A DNA stretch of 64,000 nt from Ariolimax columbianus (taxonomy: Eukaryota > Mollusca > Gastropoda > Stylommatophora > Arionidae), in NCBI GenBank assembly GCA_036924085.1, contig JAVGWX010000013.1:63935157-63999156 (forward strand), in the 5' to 3' direction. The notes beneath the pieces were generated by a model. The model did not search any database and was not told where the DNA came from. It saw only the letters and a program-made list of their open reading frames with translations. Position 1 is the stretch's first letter. Each line of letters starts with the position of its first letter. The position numbers and the translations under genes are program-made. Positions 44,936 to 55,759 of the stretch are shown here, piece after piece.

Positions 44936-46170
44936 GAAACCTCAATCTAGATAGAGAAGGGAACAAACTACGGAAATTAGTCAGAGCCATGCATGACGAA
45001 ATACCATCAAATAAACAAATTACCATCAATCAGGGTGACAACATGTTTACTGGAAAAAAGCAGCAAACGCCTTTATAGAACATTATGCCAGAGTAAATAA
45101 CATTGATATCCCTACAGACAGGCAAACACACATAAGTGAAGAACAAAATAGCCACGACAACATCCAGATTGCACCAGAGGAGCTCTTGATGGCAAAACTA
45201 AATATGAATGAAATGAATGAGGCCATGAGAACTTTGAAGAAAAAGAAATCGCCGGGAAAAAATGGGGTAACAAATGAAATGACGATGGGGTTGGGCCAAA
45301 CAGCAAAGAGGAAGTTAATGTCAGTCCTGAACCAAAGCTGGAAAAGGGGAATTGTATCTCAGGCATGGAAAGATGCTGTACTTATACCAGAAGAAAACAA
45401 AGAAAAAGATATAATAGATCAAAATGGATACATGCGTATCAGTCTACTGAGCTGTGCAGTCAAACTGAAAGAGCGTATGTTAAACACCAGACTGATCTGA
45501 CACATGGAAAAAAAGACAGTTATTGATTCCACAGCGAGCAGGATTTAGACAACACAGATCCACTGAGGATCAGATCACTCTCATTGCGCAGGAAAGAGAG
45601 GATGCTTACCAAGAAAAAAAGCATACAGTTGCGGTTTGGGTGGATCTAGAGAAGGCATTTTACAAGGCACGGCAAGAGGGACTTAAAGTAAAGCTACGAA
45701 GAAGTAAATTATCTGGCAAAATGTACAGATGGATGAGCCACTACCTCGAAAACAGAACAGCCAGAGTTCAAGTACAAGGGCAGAGGAGCAAAAAGGTGAA
45801 ACTGGAGCAAGGAGTACCGAAAGGGGGAGTACTGTCACCCAAACTGTTTCTGGTGTATATAAACAACATCACATAAAATATACCAAGAAGAATCCACAGC
45901 TACATCTTTGCAAGCGATCTGGCTATGTGGACCTATGAAAAAAATCTCACCGTAGCAAACAATCGGATGCAACAGGACCTAACATCGTTGGAGAAGTGGA
46001 CGAAATCATGCTGGTAAGCAAAAAAATTAAGAAAACACATGCACGATATTCTCCCTTTCAAATCACATAACACCAAAATAAGACTTAATGGCAAATATAT
46101 GCGGCTAATCGACAACCCAAACTACCCGGGCGTCACCTTTGATCGGCGCATGACATGGACAAATCAGATC
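44933..46170 (+). pseudogene. LINE copy 3, first segment (pre-RT to RT)
   Basis: Same family as 33,970-37,789. From NLDREGNKLRKLVRAM through KQITINQGDN, LKKKKSPGKNGVTNEM, AGFRQHRSTEDQITL, VWVDLEKAFYKARQEGLKVK (motif A present) and EQGVPKGGVLSPKLF to RLNGKYMRLIDNPN. The catalytic FADD is FASD (45,907-45,918), and at least three frameshifts or stops occur. The endonuclease is missing, the 31-bp array being fused at 44,933. It ends at the insertion site of another LINE: aaatcagatc at 46,161-46,170 is repeated at 47,535-47,544. Confidence 0.85.
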
Positions 46171-47534
46171 TTCTTCTTCTTCGTACGCAGTCAGACAGTA
46201 ACCATTATTTTTTCGAAAAAAGCAGCCGTCATCCTAAGGCTGTCGACACTGCCATTGAGCTTGTCTTGTGGTTCCACTGGTGATGGCCACATCTGCTCTC
46301 TCTGATCCTCGTATGTCGGGCAGTTCTGCAGCAGATGCTCAGCGGTCATTTTCTCGGTACCACCTATCTTCAATTTGTTGAATAGGTGGCACCTCAGTCT
46401 ATTGTGGCCAGTGCGAAGTCTGAAGACAACGACCTGCTCTCTTCTGTTCAACTGGTAATAGGCATCGTTTTTGGTGTAGCCGGTATGTTCAGTTTCCCAT
46501 TTGGTCATGTATCTGGCTTTGATAAGCCGTTTTGACTCTTCGTACGTCATACTAGTATCTGTTTGTGGTAGTCTTGCACCTTCTTTTGCCAGTCTGTCTG
46601 CCTCCTCGTTGCCTTGGATGTTGCAGTGTGATGGGACCCACTGTACCACTACCCTTTTTTTACGGACTGCTGGCATAGTTGACAGATTGCTACTCTTAAG
46701 TCATTAAGCTCAGTGTTTTTCTGGCTTTTTAGCTCTGTGACTACGGCCAGAGCATCTGTAAGCAGGACTATATGGCTTTCATTTTCTTAATGTGTCACCA
46801 TTTCTTCCACTACCGCCCTCAGTGCCTCTGCCTCCGCTCTGAAATTGCTTGTGTACTTACCAGTAGCGAATGACAGTGTTATTTTTCTGCCATTTGGTAG
46901 GTTCAGGAATGCTCCTGCCCCTCCGTTCTGTGTAGTGTTTGTTACAGAACCGTTGGTGTATGCATGGGTCCAGTCCATGCTTAGGTAGTTTTTCGATATA
47001 AAGCTTAGAGTAGTATCTCTCCTTTCTTTTTCAGTCTGGCAGTTTTTTTGTTTCCAATTCCTGGTATATTTTCTACCACCTCTGGAAATATATGCTGCCT
47101 CCAGGTAGGTTTTCGTACAGTAGTGATGGGCGTTGGTGTTGTTAGTGCGTTTATGGAATCTTCATGCATCTTTGCTTTGGCTATTTCTGCAAAGTTTCTC
47201 CGCTTTAGTTTCCCATTTCCCAAATTGTTTAGTCTCTGGTGCATTGGGTGGTCAGTCAGTCTTCGGAGTTTCTCTGACTGCAGCTGGGCTCTGCAGTCTC
47301 TTCTTTCGATCATGGGTTGCAGCTTTGTAATCTTTTCAAGTTCTACAATTGGCGTTGACTTCATGCCTCATGTTATAACTCTCATGGCTTGGTTTTGGAG
47401 TTTGCTAATTCTATCAAAGTTCTCCTTTGCTGCTGTTGTCCATGCCGCAATGCCATACTCGAGAACTGGTCTCACTCTTCCAGTGTACAATTTATTTAGT
47501 ATACTTTCATATGCTCCCCAGCGTGTGCTGGCAA
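46171..47534 (-). mobile_element. LINE copy 2, 5'-truncated, nested inside copy 3
   Basis: A minus-strand insertion of 1,364 bp, flanked by the 10-bp direct repeat aaatcagatc. It keeps the RT thumb (LNKLYTGRVRPVLEYGIAAW), the spacer, RNase H and the 3' end with gcgtacgaagaagaagaaga. RNase H is damaged: YTDGS is YTNGS (first catalytic aspartate lost, about 46,946-46,960), and a frameshift and a stop follow (EEMVTH-stop). A 21-bp in-frame deletion between two ggtacc repeats removes the CxC half of the zinc motif (GGTEKMTAEHLLQNC remains). It is a standard target-primed insertion, now inactive. Confidence 0.88.
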
Positions 47535-48951
47535 AAATCAGATCGAGAGAAACCGAATGAGAGCCAGGCAAAGAATGGCAGTCATGAGGAAACTTGCTGG
47601 CACAAGCTGGTTAGCAGACGAAAGAATACTGAAGAAACTGTACACTGGAAGAGTGAGACCAGTTCTCGAGTATGGCATAGCGGAATGGACAACAGCAGCA
47701 AAGGAGAACTTTGATAGAATTAGCAAACTCCAAAACCAAGCCATGAGAGTTATAACATGAGGCATGAAGTCAACGCCAATTATAGAACTTGAAATTATTA
47801 CAAATCTGCAATCCAGGACTGATAGAAGAGACAGCACCAGCAAGCAGAGAAACTAAGAAGACTGACAGACCATCCAATGCATCAGAGACTAAATAGATTT
47901 GGATAAGGGAAACTAAATTGGAGAAACTTTGCAGAAATAGTCAAAGCAAAAATGGAAAAAGACCCTATGAACACCATAACAACACCAACGCCCACCACTA
48001 CTGTACGCGAATCCACCTTGAAGCAGCATATCATTCCAGATGTAGTAGAAAATATACCAGGTATTAGAAACAAGAACAAACAGATTCAAAAAGAAAGAAG
48101 ATACATAACCCTGAGGTACATAACGGAAAACTACCCAAGCATGGACTGGAACCATGCATACACCGACGGTTCTGTAACAAACACAACACATAATGGAGGG
48201 TGAGGGGTATTCCTGAGCCTACCAAATGGTAGAAAAATAACACTGTCAGTGGCAACTGGAACATTCTCAAGCAATTTCAGAACGGAAGCAGAGGCACTGA
48301 ATGCTGCAGTAGAAGCAATGCTGACAGGCCAAAGCAATGAAAGGCATATACTCCTGTTTACAGAAGCCCTGTCTGTGGTTACAGCACTAAAAAGACATAA
48401 AAATACTGAACTTATAAATGTTTTAAGAGCAGTACTCTGTCAACTATGCCAGCAGTCCGCACCAAAAAGAGTAGTGGTAGAGTGGGTTCCATCCCACTGT
48501 AACATTCAAGGCAACGAGGAGGCAGACAGACTGGCCAAAGAAGGTGCAAGATTATCATAAACCAGATTCTAGTGTGACCTACGAAGAGTCCAAAAGGTTT
48601 ATTAAGGCCAGATACATAGCCAAGTGCGAAACAGAGCATACTGGCTACACAAAAAATGATGCCTATTACTAGTTGAACAGAAGAGAGCAGGTCATGGTCT
48701 TCGGATTCCGCAAAGGCCACAACAGACTGAGGTACCAACTATTCAATAAACTGAAAATAGGTGGTACTGATGAATGCACCTGTGGTACATGGAAAATGAC
48801 CGCTGAACATATGCTGCAAAATTACCCGACATACGAGGACCAGAGAAAGCACATGTGGCCATCACTAGTGCCAACACTAGACACGCTTTATGTCAGTGTC
48901 GACAGTCTCAGGATGACAGCTGCTTTATTCGAACACATTCAAGTTGGCGTC
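47535..48951 (+). pseudogene. LINE copy 3, second segment (thumb, RNase H, C-terminus)
   Basis: Continues copy 3 from RNRMRARQRMAVMRKLAGTS after the nested insertion: LEYGIAEW, PTPTTTVRESTLKQHIIPD, NHAYTDGSVTNT, NFRTEAEALNAAVEAM, WVPSHCNIQGNEEADRLAKE and KIGGTDECTCGTWKMTAEH. RNase H aspartates are present but stops (NGG-stop, RLS-stop, YY-stop) and shifts break it. It ends at aagttggcgtc (48,941-48,951), the target-site duplication of the rDNA-headed element; the rest of its 3' end resumes at 52,405. Confidence 0.85.
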
Positions 48952-49989
48952 TTCTTCTTCTTCATCGTACGCTGTTTACAGCGATATTTACGTTGCACTG
49001 ATTTAATTTGTTAGCCAGTGGCTCAATGCATCCGATTTCAACAGGCGTTTCTGTAGGGTTGCCCTCCTTAGCCTTTGGCTGTCCCCAGCCTAACTGCAAG
49101 GCAGCAGTTGTTTTTGGTCAGAGTTGTCTCTCTTGGGAAGTTGTCTTGCAGGACTATCGAGTCTTCCCAACTCGTGTCTATAGCGTTTGGTAATGATATG
49201 ATGGACTATGTACTAGTTTGTACTATCCCGGAAGAGAGGCAGTCCAGTGTGACTTTTTCCCATGATCGTCACGTCCTGCCAGAAACGTAGCATATGCATA
49301 TGAGTGAGGTATCTTTTTGCTCGCTTTATTTTCTCGGCTCATCTGCAGTGATGGTACGCCTAGCATTCCCCGCCACCCGGGAGCTTGCCACCATAGGACA
49401 GGAGGTGCAATGTCCGCTGGACTGCATCTCTTCTGCGTCCATTGGAATGACTGATAGCAGACAGATGCAAAGAGCGAGGAAGGAGTGCATTTTACCAGGT
49501 GCATTCCTGCGGCTCGATCGGGCCCTCAGATGGTAGCTTATCAGCCAAGCACGTTGACCAAATGTCAGCGACCTGTGATTCCTCTCGAAATAGTGCATTT
49601 GACCAGGTGACAAGCCTAGTCTTGCACGGAGATGTTGTTCGCCTGAGGAGCGGACATATCTCATGGTCAAGGGTTGAGTCTCAGCAGTTCGCAGTGAGGT
49701 AGCTGATCCACTGCTTAGGGTACCCCGACCGAGAACTAAGTCTTCTACAATTGATTTCATTCCTCATCGCCGTATGGGGTGAATATCGAGCAGCTTCCCG
49801 CCCGCTTTTATCAGCGGACGGCAGAGACCTCATTCTGCGGCTTGACCGGGCGGGGCTGGAGCGTGGCCCCCAGGTCCCCACCATATCGAAGCCTTTGTAT
49901 CGTGCTGGGCTGCTTTTGGGCGGGATTTTTGGCTTAGAGGCGTTCGGCCTTAATCCCTCACCTTGCACCGTTGGCTTATCCGCCTAGTA

Positions 49990-50544
49990 CGTGAACCAAA
50001 TGTCTGCGGCTCCTCTCGGGCTTAGCAGGATTACCGTAGCAAAGCCCTGTCATTAGTAGGGTAAAACTGACCTGTCTTCAGAGGGTCTATTTCCAGCACC
50101 CGTTCAATATTAGCCAGACCGTATCAATAGAGGGCTTTTAGTTTGTCAATGGCCAAGTTTCTGGAGCCTGCGATTTCTGCAGGGTGAAGACCAGATTACC
50201 GTAGCAGGCGCTCTTTCATTTGGAGGTTTGGAGACTGACCTGTCTTCCGTGGGTCTAATACCAGCACATGTTCACTATTAGACCCATCAAAGGTGCTCTC
50301 TTTTGACAGTCTTTCTACACTATTGGCGTGTTTAGTCATTTTAAGCCTCAGGCTCCACTCCTGATAGTGCTCTTCCGTCAATTCCTTTATCAAACACTGA
50401 ATGCAGAGCAACCGAGCCACAGGGGGCATAACTCCAGATTTCTGAGGGTCTAAATCCAGCACCAGTTCCATATTAAATCCCAGGAAAGTGGTCTCGGCAT
50501 GTCAGTCATTTCAGTGTTGGCCGTGTTGAGTCAAATTAAGCCGC

Positions 50545-50590
<46 letters not shown>
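49990..50590 (-). repeat. 18S-derived tandem units, second copy
   Basis: On the minus strand ggaattgacgga recurs from about 50,582 and 50,388; later units keep only tgctggtattagaccc and gctacggtaatc. The 32,713-type unit of the plus copy is missing, so the arrays differ by one unit. Confidence 0.75.
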
Positions 50591-50593
<3 letters not shown>

Positions 50594-51760
50594 TTTGCAA
50601 CCATACTTCCCCCGGAACCCAAACACTTTGGTTTCCCGGAAACTGCCCGCAGAGTCATCGAAGCAACTCCTGCGGATCGCTAGTCGGCATCGTTTATGGT
50701 CAGAACTACGACGGTATCTGATCGTCTTCGCGCCTCTGACTTTCGTTCTTGATTAATGAAAACATTCTTGACAAATGCTTTCGCAGTAGCTCGTCTTGCG
50801 GCGATCCAAGAATTTCACCTCTAACGCCGCAATACGAATGCCCCCGTTTGTCCCTGTTAATCATTACCTCCAGTTCCGAAAACCAACAAAATAGAACCGA
50901 GGTCCTATTCCATTATCCCATGCACCATTATTCAGGCAGCCAAGGCCTGCTTTGAACACTCTAATTTTTTCAAAGTAAACGCGCCGGCCACCCAGGACGC
51001 TCAGCGAAGAGCACCCGTGGGAGAGAGCCGGCAGACGGTAGGGCAGGAGACAACGGGCAGTGAACCGGCGCGAGCCGGACCGCCCGCCTGCGCCTGAGAT
51101 CCAACTACGAGCTTTTTAACTGCAACAACTTTAATATACGCTATTGGAGCTGGAATTACCGCAGCTGCTGGCACCAGACTTGCCCTCCAATAGATCCTCG
51201 TTAAAGGGTTTAAAGTGTACTCATTCCAATTACGGGGCCTCGAAAGAGTCCCGTATTGTTATTTTTCGTCACTACCTCCCCGTGCCGGGAGTGGGTAAGT
51301 TGCGCGCCTGCTGCCTTCCTTGGATGTGGTAGCCGTTTCTCATGCTCCCTCTCCGGAAACGAACCCTGATTCCCCGTTACCCGTTACAAACATGGTAGGC
51401 ATGTCACGTACCATCGACATTTGATAGGGCAGACATTTGAAAGATGCGTCGCCGGCACATGAGGCCATGCGATCAGCACAAAGTTATCCAGAGTCACCAG
51501 TGGGGACGCCGCAACCCCGCGAGGGGAAACGACGATTGGTTTTGAACTAATAAAAGCGCTCTTTCCGCGAGGGTCGGAGCTTGGTAAGCATGTATTAGCT
51601 CTAGAATTGCCACAGTTATCCAAGTAGGATCGTGTCATCTAAGGAACCTCGACTGATTTAATGAGCCATTCGCGGTTTCACCGTGAGACAGTGTGAACTT
51701 AGACATGCATGGCTTAATCTTTGAGACAAGCATATGACTACTGGCAGGATCAACCAGATA
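50521..51760 (-). rRNA. 18S rRNA, 5' two thirds, second copy (1,240 bp)
   Basis: Same start (tatctggttgatcctgccag), same end (tttgactcaacacgg) and exactly the same length as 31,166-32,405, with only a few substitutions noticed. One of them is in the universally conserved 530 loop: gccagcagctgcggtaattc instead of the ccgcgg form. Another is ggttcgtttccgg for ggttcgattccgg. A functional rRNA would not tolerate the first change, so this copy is free of rRNA selection. Confidence 0.9.
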
Positions 51761-52393
51761 TCAGTCGGAGACGTACGTACAGTACACACCGGTCGGCGGA
51801 GGAAGGGTGTGTAAAAAGCCTCGCTGGGACGACGGCCGCAGGGACCGACTGACGGGACGGACGGTTTGTTCCACCCGTCCCTCACTCCGTCGACCTAGGA
51901 CCGCCTGACAGGGGCCTCCCACACGCACCAGACGACCGACCGACCGGGCTCGCTCGAGGAGGGATGGCAGCGCTCTGTGCAGAACGGATCCCAACGACCT
52001 CGGCGATGAATTTCACTGGGACTAGAGACAATTTGGCCTGTCGGCCTGCCCTTCTCCGTAGGAGAACGCAGGGCCTCGAGGCAACGATTCCTGCTTTCCA
52101 TTTGCCGGTCACAAGCTCTTTGCGAGAGTCGGACCACCAGCGAGACGTACTGTCGAGCTCTGCTATAAGCCTTAGATAAATCACCACGGACGGACCACGT
52201 TTCCTGATACGGACCAGACCAGCGCACCTCGGTGGAGGAGCCGCTGCAGCAAACCGCACCCAATTCGCTCTACGGGGAAAGGCAGGCGAGCGTTTTCCGC
52301 AAGCCCGCGCTATCGCTCCGCCTGGCGGGACTGAGATCGCTTTACGAACACTGGTTGAAATTGAGCCGCTGCGGCGAGACAACTACCCCAGAT
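51761..52393 (-). promoter_or_regulatory. Putative 5' ETS, second copy
   Basis: 633 bp, nearly identical to 30,531-31,165, differing for example by one tcgg tetranucleotide unit and a short rearrangement near the ggagaagggcaggcc block. It starts with the same atctggggtagttg. Confidence 0.6.
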
Positions 52394-52465
52394 AAGTTGG
52401 CGTCTGACAGCGCACGAAGAAGAAGAACAAGAAGAAAAAGAAGAAGAAGAAGAAGAAGATACGCA
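52394..52465 (+). mobile_element. 3' terminus of LINE copy 3 (displaced)
   Basis: After the duplicated aagttggcgtc (52,394-52,404) the sequence tgacagcgcacgaagaagaa continues what LINE copy 3 lost at 48,951 (family form: tgtctgactgtgtacgcaga). A long GAA-rich tail runs to about 52,460. Confidence 0.8.
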
Positions 52466-52734
52466 CATGTCAGATCGCACTGATCGAATTATCGCCTATG
52501 ATCATTAATGATGACTCACCTTTCTTTCAATATACGTCTATTTGCCTCATTAAGGACACATTTGGTTATCAGAGAAGCAAATTATACAATGATATGCTTG
52601 CAAAACATGTGGAAATAACAGACTAAGTAGGGTTGTGAATAGGGATCGCTATTTCATACGGTAGGAATATTTAGCTAAACAATTAAAAAGCATTACATAC
52701 ATTTCAAGGTACATAAACTTTTTAGCTACATAAG
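52466..52734. other. No gene seen
   Basis: AT-rich spacer leading into the satellite; no motif. Confidence 0.45.
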
Positions 52735-53835
52735 CGTTAAGATGTATAACGTTTAATCTAGAGAAACTTTAGTATACACATATTTAAAGCTACATAAACA
52801 TTAAGCTACATAATCATTAAGCTACAGAAACATTAAGGTACAGAAATATTAATCTACAGAAACATTAAGCTGCATAAATATTAAGCTACAGAAACATTAC
52901 GCTACAGAAACATTAAGCTCAACAAACATTAAGCTACAGAAACATTAAGCTACATAAACATTAAGCTACATAAACATAAAGCTACATACACATTAAGCTA
53001 CATAAACATGAAGCTACATAAACATTAAGCTACACAAACATTAAGCTACATACACATTAAGCTACATAAACATTAAGCTACATAAAAAGTAAGCTACATA
53101 AATAGTAAGCTACACAAACATTAAGCTTCATAAACATTAAGCTACAGAAACATTAAGCTACATAAACAGTAAGCTACATAAACAGTAAGCTACATAAACA
53201 TTAAGCTACATAAACATTAAGCTACAGAAACATTAAGGTACATAAACATTAAGGTACAGAAACATTACGGTACATAAACAATAAGCTACACAAACATTAA
53301 GCTACATAAACATTAAGCTACATGAAAGTTAAGTTACATAAACGTTAAGCTACACAAACATTAAGCTACATAAACATTAAGCTACATAAACATTAAGCTA
53401 CACACACATTAAGCTACATACACGTTAAGCTACACAAACATAAAGCTACATAAACATTAAGCTACATACACATTAAGCTACACACACATAAAGCTACATG
53501 AACGTTAAGCTACACAAACATTAAGTTACATAAACATTACACTACACAAACATTATAGTACATCAACTTTAAGCTACACACACTTTAAGCTTTACACACT
53601 TTAAGTTACACACACTTTAAGCTACATTTACCTTAAGCTACAAAAACTTTAAGCTAGACACACTTTAAACTACACCCACTTTAAGCTTTACACACTTTAA
53701 GCTACATAAACTTTAAGCTACACAAACTTTAAGATATATAAACTTCAAGCTACATGAACTTTAAGATTTATAAACGTTATGCTATATACACTTTAAGCTA
53801 TATAAACTATAAGCTACATAACCTTTAAAATGTAA
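52735..53835. repeat. AT-rich 16-bp satellite, about 65-68 units
   Basis: The unit is gctacataaacattaa, with variants in which cataaacatt becomes cagaaacatt, cacaaacatt or cacacacttt. Strand composition is A-rich. It is unrelated in sequence to the 16-bp satellite at 8,090-18,990 despite the equal period. Confidence 0.92.
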
Positions 53836-53864
53836 TTAAAAGTTTCATAAACTGTAATGTGTGA

Positions 53865-54380
53865 GGCCTATTCAAATGAAACCGGATCTAACTGCACCAT
53901 GTGAACATAAGTAATTGCGCATGATGACGTCACGTCTGATGTAAACATCGCGTACCAGCCGTTAAGTTTTCGAAATGTCATATCCTCTGACTCATGGTTT
54001 TCTCAGCAGACGGTTGAAAAGATGGCGGGTGTGATACGGAATCCGTCCAGAGCTGATCAGCAAGCGGTGATTCGGTTTCTAGCAGCTGAAGGATGTCGAC
54101 CAGTTGATATTCAGCACAAAATGCAGGCAGTGTATGGTTAGAAAAGTATGTCAAAGACAACAGTGAATAATTGGACAATGATGTTTAAAGAAGTACGTGA
54201 GTTAGTGAAAGATCTTCCAAGTCCAGGTCGGGCGCATATTGTTGCGTCTGGAGATGTCATCGTCACCAAAACTGATGCAGGACTTCGGGTGGACCGTCGC
54301 TGGACGGAAAGCAGTGACAATCTACAATACTGCACACAAGTCAAGAAAGTTACAACAGCCAAATAGGTAGCGATTGTGAG
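53865..54380 (+). pseudogene. Mariner-like transposase N-terminal half
   Basis: A leader starting gtgaggcctattcaaatgaa (mariner end-like) precedes ATG at 54,022: MAGVIRNPSRADQQAVIRFL, AAEGCRPVDIQHKMQAVYG, then a TAG at 54,139-54,141. The same frame continues as KSMSKTTVNNWTMMFKEVRE, LVKDLPSPGRAHIV. This is the HTH domain with the WxxxFKEGRExVxDDPRPGR-like motif of mariner/SETMAR transposases. Similarity fades after residue about 75 and the DDD domain is missing. The copy at 1-290 matches its first third. Confidence 0.7.
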
Positions 54381-54484
54381 AAGCGATGTTCTGCAAAGGA
54401 CATGCTACTTACATGTTTAGTTCCTGATCTAATGAGTTGATCATCTATGTAGACATTGTACAGTGTAGATGCCAGAGCCCTTCG

Positions 54485-54755
54485 TTGTTGTTGTTGTTGT
54501 TGTTGTTGTTCTTGTTCTTTGGGAATGTCCACAGTGAGTAGGTTACTCTTTTGTGCGCCCTAAAAAGGTCGTTAAGTAGCGGGTTACAGTTGCTTTCTTC
54601 ACATCCTGAGGGTGCTGATGAAGGTGGACCGTTGACCTCCAGGTGGCTGTGCTATGCTTGGCTTCATCTTACGTGTCGCTCACTACTACGGGGATCACCT
54701 CGTTAGCCAGACTGCCATGAAAACAGCTTGTTTCCAGAGAGGGATACTAGGAATC
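54485..54755 (-). mobile_element. (CAA)-tailed SINE family, copy 3 (best copy)
   Basis: Minus strand: tggcagtctggctaacgagg, tgatccccgtagtagtgagc, atgaagccaagcatagcaca, ccaccttcatcagcaccctc, cccgctacttaacgaccttt, agggcgcacaaaagagtaac, actgtggacattccc and then (aac)n of about nine units. This gives the fullest view of the family, roughly 265 bp. Confidence 0.75.
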
Positions 54756-54764
54756 CGACGTGAG

Positions 54765-55095
54765 GGTTTTGACTAGTATATTTTGTCTGACCCTGACTAA
54801 CATGTCTGATCAGTATATTTTGCCTGACATTAACTAACATATATAATCAGTATATTTTGTCTGACCCTGACTAACATGTCTGATCAGTATATTTTGCCTG
54901 ACATTAACTAACATATATAATCAGTATGTTTTGCCTGACCCTGACTATCATGTCTGATCAGTATATTTTGCCTGACATTAACTAACATATATAATCAGTA
55001 TGTTTTGCCTGACCCTGACTATCATGTCTGATCAGTATATTTTGCCTGACATTAACTAACATATATAATCAGCATATGTTGCCTGATCAGACGTT
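54765..55095. repeat. About 66-bp tandem repeat (tgatcagtatattttgcctg)
   Basis: A dimer of two related parts: gtctgatcagtatattttgc with ctgacattaactaacatat, and ataatcagtatgttttgcct with gaccctgactatcatg. About five copies. It lies upstream (in SINE orientation) of SINE copy 3, as a shorter version does at copy 1. Confidence 0.85.
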
Positions 55096-55109
55096 AGTCT
55101 ACACCCTCC

Positions 55110-55755
55110 CCCCCCCCCCGGGTGCTACCTTAAACCAGACGATGTTTCGTTATTCCCTAATATCATGTAAAAATCGTTTGTTCTACAATCTATATATACA
55201 ACTACCTGGGTCAGGTACCAATCATTTGTCACGTATATCTTTGATAGGAGAAGGCGGTGAAATACCGGGTCGCATACCGCTGTGAAGCCAATAAAAGCAA
55301 CCCCTGCCAAATAATTACGCTCGATCACATCTTTAGTATGATGTTAGGTTCAGGACCTGGCTACATCACGATTTTCTTAACCAAAAAACTGCATGTTTCG
55401 GAATCAGTTTACCCCCGATAGTGTTAGTCAGTTTAGAATCAATTTTTGGAACACTTGATTTTAGGAACTGCCCACAAATTTCAGGACATAAAACATTGCT
55501 CTTTCAGAATACTGTTATCCTCTTTTGTGCTTGATATTCGATCTAGAATCATTTTCTCCTCGAACACTTTATACAGGGAACATAATAATGATGCGATAAT
55601 ATCAGAACAGGTGAATTATTTGAATAAGCGTGTCAAACAACAGCAGAAAGGGATTTGAAGAAAAGACTCTGGTGCTGATTGATAGAGAGGAAAAATGGTT
55701 AATATAATCGACTTTATTGCATCCGGATGACCCATTATCTGCTAGGTTCCTTTGA
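55110..55755. other. No gene seen
   Basis: A C run (ccccccccccc) occurs at about 55,108-55,119. No recognisable coding motif. Confidence 0.45.
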
Positions 55756-55759
55756 TTGT

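Larger units (their letters stand above)
48952..52393 (-). mobile_element. rDNA-headed retroelement, internally deleted copy (3,442 bp)
   Basis: Minus strand, 5' to 3': ETS (52,393-51,761), 18S 5' part (51,760-50,521), 18S-derived units, the linker, then at about 48,990 a jump from gtgcaacgtaaat straight to gctgtaaacagcgtacgatg and a GAA tail. All endonuclease, RT and RNase H coding sequence is absent. The 11-bp direct repeat aagttggcgtc lies at both ends (48,941-48,951 and 52,394-52,404). The host site is the 3' end of LINE copy 3, which reads on normally after the element. The last 20 bases match the tail of the coding LINE family (tgcgtacgatgaagaagaag at 43,250). This is strong evidence for insertion as one unit by target-primed reverse transcription. 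Confidence 0.85.

Noticed and set aside
30531..52393. The inverted arms as a simple assembly duplication or inverted duplication
   Set aside because: The arms differ in repeat number, in many linker bases and in coding content, and the right arm has its own target-site duplication inside a different LINE.
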